From Pseudomonadota bacterium (GTDB lineage: Bacteria; Pseudomonadota; Alphaproteobacteria; Rhizobiales; Beijerinckiaceae): DNA of 19,359 nt. Every line of letters starts with the position of its first letter. Positions within the stretch are counted from its first letter, which is position 1. This document shows, piece after piece, positions 16,568-19,359 of the stretch. Made by a program: the position numbers and the translations under genes. The notes beneath the pieces are model-generated. The model had not been told where the DNA came from. It did no database searches and was given only the letters and a program-made list of their open reading frames with translations. The stretch covers positions 1 through 19,359 of the forward strand of contig JAFAEL010000198.1 in the NCBI GenBank assembly GCA_023423995.1, read 5' to 3'.

Positions 16568-16690
16568 TCAGCTGGACGCTCCAGGCCTCTCGCTACCGGC
16601 GATCGCCGGTCGTCGCGTGCGGGCCTCGGCAGAAGCAGCGGCCGCAATAGGCAGGATGAGGCCCGTTCCGACGACGGTCGATTGCCTCAT
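16568..16690 (-). CDS. Possible 40-residue peptide upstream of the glycosyltransferase
   Basis: The ATG at 16688-16690 is preceded by GGAGG (16696-16700) with exactly 5-nt spacing, the best Shine-Dalgarno in this part of the window. The product begins MRQSTVVGTGLILPIAAAAS, a hydrophobic stretch resembling a signal peptide or small membrane segment, then AEARTRRPAIAGSERPG. The stop is 21 nt before the GTG of the glycosyltransferase, so it could be a leader or small membrane peptide in one transcript. I know no family for it. In GC-rich DNA a short open frame can be chance. Confidence 0.38.
   Translation of the reverse strand: MRQSTVVGTGLILPIAAAASAEARTRRPAIAGSERPGASS
16595..16610. repeat. 16-bp perfect palindrome
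   Basis: ACCGGCGATCGCCGGT is self-complementary across its whole length. It lies inside the possible 40-residue peptide gene, about 50 bp upstream of the glycosyltransferase start. It could be an operator, a transcript hairpin or coincidence. Confidence 0.4.
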
Positions 16691-16826
16691 GAACGCCTCC
16701 GACGGCCCAAATGGACCGGGGACGCTGCCGCGAGCCCGGGGCGCCGGCTTGATCGGTTGGGCCACGCGAAGGCGCGCTGGCAGAGCTGCCAGGCCGGGAT
16801 CGGCGCATGCCGGCCGGTTCCGCTAC

Positions 16827-16844
16827 GCGGCGCGGCCGCGCCGC
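16827..16844. promoter_or_regulatory. 18-bp perfect palindrome upstream of gntR
   Basis: GCGGCGCGGCCGCGCCGC is perfectly self-complementary and ends 50 nt before the gntR start codon. The octamer CATGCCGG flanks it as a direct repeat at 16806-16813 and 16850-16857. The 16691-16894 stretch otherwise shows no gene I can support. It may be an autoregulatory site or a 5' UTR hairpin. Confidence 0.35.
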
Positions 16845-16894
16845 AGGCTCATGCCGGGCTTCCCACCCCATCGGCCGTTTCGTAGAAAGCTCCC

Positions 16895-17659
16895 ATGACC
16901 GAGGAGGAAGTGTCGCCCGACACGAACAGACGGGCAGTGCCTTCGGGCCGACACATCGAACTGGCGAACGAACTCAGCGCGGAGATCCGGTCGACCGCCT
17001 ATCCGGTCGGCTCGCGCTTCCCCACCGAGCCCGAGCTGCAGCGGCGGTTCAACGTCGGCCGCCATACCATTCGGGAAGCGCTGAAGATCCTGACGGAGCA
17101 GGGGCTGATCGGGCGCAGGCGCAAGACCGGTACGGTGGTCCTCTCGAAGGCGCCCGTCTCGCCCTACGTGCACAGCCTGCGCGACATCAAAGGGCTGCTC
17201 GACTTCGCCAATAGCACCGTGCTCGATATCCGGCACGAAGGCTTCGCCTCCCTGTCGCTCCGGAATTCGGGGGATTTCAGCGGCGTGGAGGAGAGGCGCT
17301 GGTTCAGGATCGCCGGCCTGCGTTCGACCCGCGATGACCTCGCGCCGCTGTGCTGGTCCGAGATCATGGTACCCGAGCGGTTCGCGCCGGACAGGAGCGA
17401 GGTCCGGCGCGGCGAGCGGGCCGTCTACGAGATCGTCCTGGCCCAGTTCGGGCTCAGGCTCGAATATGTCGAGCAGAACGTCACGGCGACGCGCTTACCC
17501 GCGCAACTCGCCGCCATGCTCGAGTCGGAGGCGGACGGGCCGGCGCTGCTGGTCAAGCGGCGCTACGTGGCCCATACGGGCGCGACCTTCGAGATCTCGC
17601 ACAATCTCTACCCGGCGGATCGCTACTCGATTCACAGCGTCATCCGGCAGCGAGCCTGA
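16895..17659 (+). CDS. GntR-family (HutC/UTRA) transcriptional regulator
   Basis: 254 residues. The N-terminal winged helix (about 20-85) has HIELANELSAEIRSTAYPVG, then FPTEPELQRRFNVGRHTIRE and ALKILTEQGLIGRRRKTGT, the GntR signature. From about 110 the C-terminal domain matches the UTRA ligand-binding fold, with the late block YVAHTGATFEISHNLYPADR. UTRA domains bind small metabolites such as sugars or carboxylic acids. The ATG at 16895 has only a weak upstream ribosome site; an in-frame GTG at 16910 sits too close to its GAGGAGG. It converges on the Bug gene. The nearby CoA-transferase and solute-binding genes are its most likely targets, by position. Confidence 0.9.
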   Translation: MTEEEVSPDTNRRAVPSGRHIELANELSAEIRSTAYPVGSRFPTEPELQRRFNVGRHTIREALKILTEQGLIGRRRKTGTVVLSKAPVSPYVHSLRDIKGLLDFANSTVLDIRHEGFASLSLRNSGDFSGVEERRWFRIAGLRSTRDDLAPLCWSEIMVPERFAPDRSEVRRGERAVYEIVLAQFGLRLEYVEQNVTATRLPAQLAAMLESEADGPALLVKRRYVAHTGATFEISHNLYPADRYSIHSVIRQRA

Positions 17660-17667
17660 TCGCAGTA

Positions 17668-17690
17668 CGGCCGGCGGGCTGCGCCGGCCG
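17668..17690. terminator. Strong GC hairpin after gntR
   Basis: CGGCCGGCG (17668-17676) and CGCCGGCCG (17682-17690) form a perfect 9-bp stem around GGCTG. It begins 8 nt after the gntR stop, in the 92-bp gap before the convergent Bug gene. No T-run follows, so it may act as a Rho-assisted or bidirectional 3' end. Confidence 0.55.
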
Positions 17691-17751
17691 AACGACACTT
17701 CGAGGAGAAGGCGGCCGGCCGGGCGGCCTCCCCGCCACCCACGCCGTTCCG

Positions 17752-18741
17752 TCAGGCAGAAATCCGGATTCCCGTGCGCGCCGAGATGTCCTTGAAGCGC
17801 TTGAGTTCCGCGGTGACGATGGCGCGCGTTGTCGTCGCCGTATTCGGGCCGGTCCAGGCCTCCATGCCGGCGGCGATGAACCTGGAGCGCACCGTCTCGT
17901 CCTGAAGGGCGGACGCGACGGCGGCGCTCAGGGTCTCATGGATGCCGCCCGGCAGGCGTGCCGGCGCGTGGACCAGATAGTAGATCTCGACCTCCATCTC
18001 CGGGAGGCCGCGCTCGGTGAAGGTCGGAACGTCGGGGAAGCTCGGAAAGCGCTTCGCGCCGGTCACGGCGAGTGCCCGCAGGCCTCCGCCTTGAAGGAGG
18101 CCGGCCGCGGAGCCGAGGGACGCGACACCCCAGCCGGTCTCGCCCTTCGACACGCTGAGCACCGCCGGCGCGCCGCCTCGATACGAAACGTGGCGCGACT
18201 GGTTGGTGTCGCCGACCACCTTCCGGAGCATCTCGGCCGCAATATGCGGGATCGAACCTGCCCCGGAACTGGAATAGTCGAGCTTCTCCGATTTCGGAGA
18301 GCGCAGCACATCGATCGCCTCCTCCACGGTCTTGGCCGGGAAATCGGGGCTGACGATGAAGACGAGCGGCGCCGTGCAGACGGTCGAGACCCAGTCGAAA
18401 TCGGCAAGCGGATCGTACCGCGTCCCCTCCGCGTGCATGCTCGGCCAGATCGCGAACGAGGACGACTCGGACAGGAGCAGGCTGTAGCCGTCGGCCGTCT
18501 GGCGCCTCAGCCAGTCACAGGCGATGGTGCCACTCGCTCCGGGGCGGTTCTCGACGATGACGCGCGAGTTCGGCATCGCGCGCATCATCCCGTCCATGAT
18601 CAGGCGCGCCGCGACATCCGTCGAACCGCCGGGCGGATAGCCGTTCGACAGGATGATCGGGCGCTCGGGAAAGGTCGCCGCGTTGGCACGCGAAACGGCA
18701 GCCGAAAAGGCCAAGGCGGCCAGACAGTCACGGCGTCTCAA
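17752..18741 (-). CDS. Bug-family tripartite tricarboxylate transporter substrate-binding protein
   Basis: 329 residues. A signal peptide MRRRDCLAALAFSAAVSRANA precedes cleavage after Ala21; the Arg-Arg-x-x-Leu pattern allows Tat export. The mature start FPERPIILSNGYPPGGSTDV is the Bug-family hallmark (P-G-G-x-x-D ligand loop). Further family blocks are SRVIVENRPGASGTIACDWL and LRALAVTGAKRFPSFPDVPT. It is a periplasmic binder, usually of carboxylates or aromatic acids. The start codon is TTG at 18741, chosen because GGGAGG lies 5 nt upstream and the next ATG upstream is out of frame. No TctA/TctB membrane subunits are in the window. It is divergent from the CoA-transferase. Confidence 0.93.
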   Translation of the reverse strand: MRRRDCLAALAFSAAVSRANAATFPERPIILSNGYPPGGSTDVAARLIMDGMMRAMPNSRVIVENRPGASGTIACDWLRRQTADGYSLLLSESSSFAIWPSMHAEGTRYDPLADFDWVSTVCTAPLVFIVSPDFPAKTVEEAIDVLRSPKSEKLDYSSSGAGSIPHIAAEMLRKVVGDTNQSRHVSYRGGAPAVLSVSKGETGWGVASLGSAAGLLQGGGLRALAVTGAKRFPSFPDVPTFTERGLPEMEVEIYYLVHAPARLPGGIHETLSAAVASALQDETVRSRFIAAGMEAWTGPNTATTTRAIVTAELKRFKDISARTGIRISA

Positions 18742-18770
18742 TCGATCCTCCCGAGCATCGCCTGTTCATT

Positions 18771-18780
18771 CATTCGAACG
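18771..18780. promoter_or_regulatory. Candidate operator near the Bug promoter
   Basis: CATTCGAACG lies about 30-40 bp upstream of the TTG start. It shares 9 of 10 bases with CATTCGACCG at 18936-18945, and its complement shares CGTTCGAA with the site at 18956. On the minus strand it lies just downstream of a weak promoter-like pair, TTGTCC (18808-18813) and TAACGA (18785-18790) with 17-nt spacing, so a bound protein could block transcription start. Confidence 0.4.
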
Positions 18781-18935
18781 TTTATCGTTATTCTGCTGCC
18801 TCGCAGGGGACAAGACGGCTGCGCGCAAAATGCGAATTCCGCGACAATTACGGGGGCTCGGAAAGTGCGCATGGGAGACGGGAGCGATCGAGGGTAGGTC
18901 CCGGCACTCCAATAAATGGCACTCAAAGGCGGGGT

Positions 18936-18964
18936 CATTCGACCGATTTGCAATTCGTTCGAAC
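18936..18964. promoter_or_regulatory. Candidate operator pair upstream of the CoA-transferase
   Basis: CATTCGACCG (18936-18945) is followed 10 bp later by CGTTCGAAC (18956-18964), whose GTTCGAAC is an 8-bp palindrome. They lie about 60-90 bp upstream of the CoA-transferase start. The remainder of 18742-19025 shows no gene. Confidence 0.4.
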
Positions 18965-19025
18965 TTTTGGTTTGGGTGTCGGCAGATCGCGGCCGGTCTG
19001 ATGCGCCGCGTTAAAAAGGGGTTCG

Positions 19026-19359
19026 ATGCTCGACGGCGTTCTCAAAGGGATCCGGGTCATCGATCTCACGCAGAATGTGGCGGGTCCCTACTGCACCCAG
19101 GTGCTGGGGGACCTCGGCGCGGAGGTGATCAAGGTCGAGCGGCCCGGGCGCGGCGACGACACGCGCGACTGGCGCCCGCCGTCGGCGGGCGACCACAGCG
19201 CGACCTTCCTTTCGCTGAACCGCAACAAGCGCAGCATCTGCATCGACCTGGACAATCCGGCAGGGATCGAAACCCTGAGGGCCCTGATCGCGGCCTCGGA
19301 TGTCGTGATCCACTCCATGAAGCCCGGCAGCGCCGAGGCGCGCGGCCTCGGCTATGACG
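19026..19359 (+). CDS. CaiB/BaiF class III CoA-transferase, 3'-truncated by window edge
   Basis: The first 111 codons are visible: MLDGVLKGIRVIDLTQNVAG, then PYCTQVLGDLGAEVIKVERP, then GRGDDTRDW and FLSLNRNKRSICIDLDNPAG. The block G-A-E-V-I-K-V-E-x-P and N-R-N-K-R are diagnostic of family III CoA-transferases, which move CoA between acyl-CoA and carboxylate. The catalytic Asp region lies beyond the window. AAGGGG is 6 nt upstream of the ATG at 19026. Divergence from a Bug carboxylate-binding gene suggests uptake followed by CoA activation of an organic acid. Confidence 0.92.
   Translation, partial: MLDGVLKGIRVIDLTQNVAGPYCTQVLGDLGAEVIKVERPGRGDDTRDWRPPSAGDHSATFLSLNRNKRSICIDLDNPAGIETLRALIAASDVVIHSMKPGSAEARGLGYD

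Noticed and set aside
17701..17750. Second GC-rich hairpin between gntR and the Bug gene
   Set aside because: GGCGGCC-type repeats allow several short imperfect stems but none clearly better than expected for this base composition.
18917..18932. TGGCAC resembling a sigma-54 -24 element
   Set aside because: The -12 partner TTGCW is absent at the required spacing.

Overview
The window is GC-rich, gene-dense bacterial chromosome, most likely from an alphaproteobacterium and probably a member of the Hyphomicrobiales. This rests on the left-edge gene, an ATPase inhibitor subunit zeta (DUF1476) homologue, which is essentially an alphaproteobacterial family, together with an intracellular PHA depolymerase, a DUF3141 protein, a Bug-type solute-binding protein and frequent GTG/TTG starts. 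I see no rRNA, tRNA, CRISPR array, insertion sequence or phage gene.

Region 1 (1-7080) looks like an energy and carbon-overflow block. A zeta-subunit gene on the minus strand is cut by the window edge. Divergent from it is a tight plus-strand run: phosphate acetyl/butyryltransferase, acetate kinase, an unrecognised 168-residue protein, a DUF3141 PHA-synthase-like alpha/beta-hydrolase, a FabI enoyl-ACP reductase and a stand-alone F1 epsilon (AtpC) homologue. A small secreted protein with 24-residue repeats follows. The run links acyl-CoA to acyl-phosphate and ATP, and places those enzymes beside a polymer-type enzyme and two F1-ATPase regulators.

Region 2 (7081-10372, minus strand) holds a short intracellular PHA depolymerase (PhaZ family), with its stop codon overlapping the start of a large MscS-family channel. 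A hairpin shared with the converging small secreted gene closes this unit.

Region 3 (10373-15234, plus strand) is an RND efflux operon: a membrane-fusion protein, an HAE1-type permease and, by ATGA overlap, a small YodC/DUF2158-like protein with a hydrophobic N-terminus. No outer-membrane factor is present. The divergent intergenic region between phaZ and the pump carries a clear 19-bp inverted motif pair.

Region 4 (15263-16690, minus strand) holds a GT1-type glycosyltransferase preceded by a possible 40-residue peptide gene with a strong Shine-Dalgarno.

Region 5 (16895-19359) is a catabolic or uptake locus: a GntR/HutC regulator, a convergent Bug-family periplasmic binding protein, and a divergent CaiB/BaiF class III CoA-transferase cut by the right edge. 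Repeated CATTCGA/GTTCGAAC-type sites lie between the last two genes and are candidate operators for the regulator.
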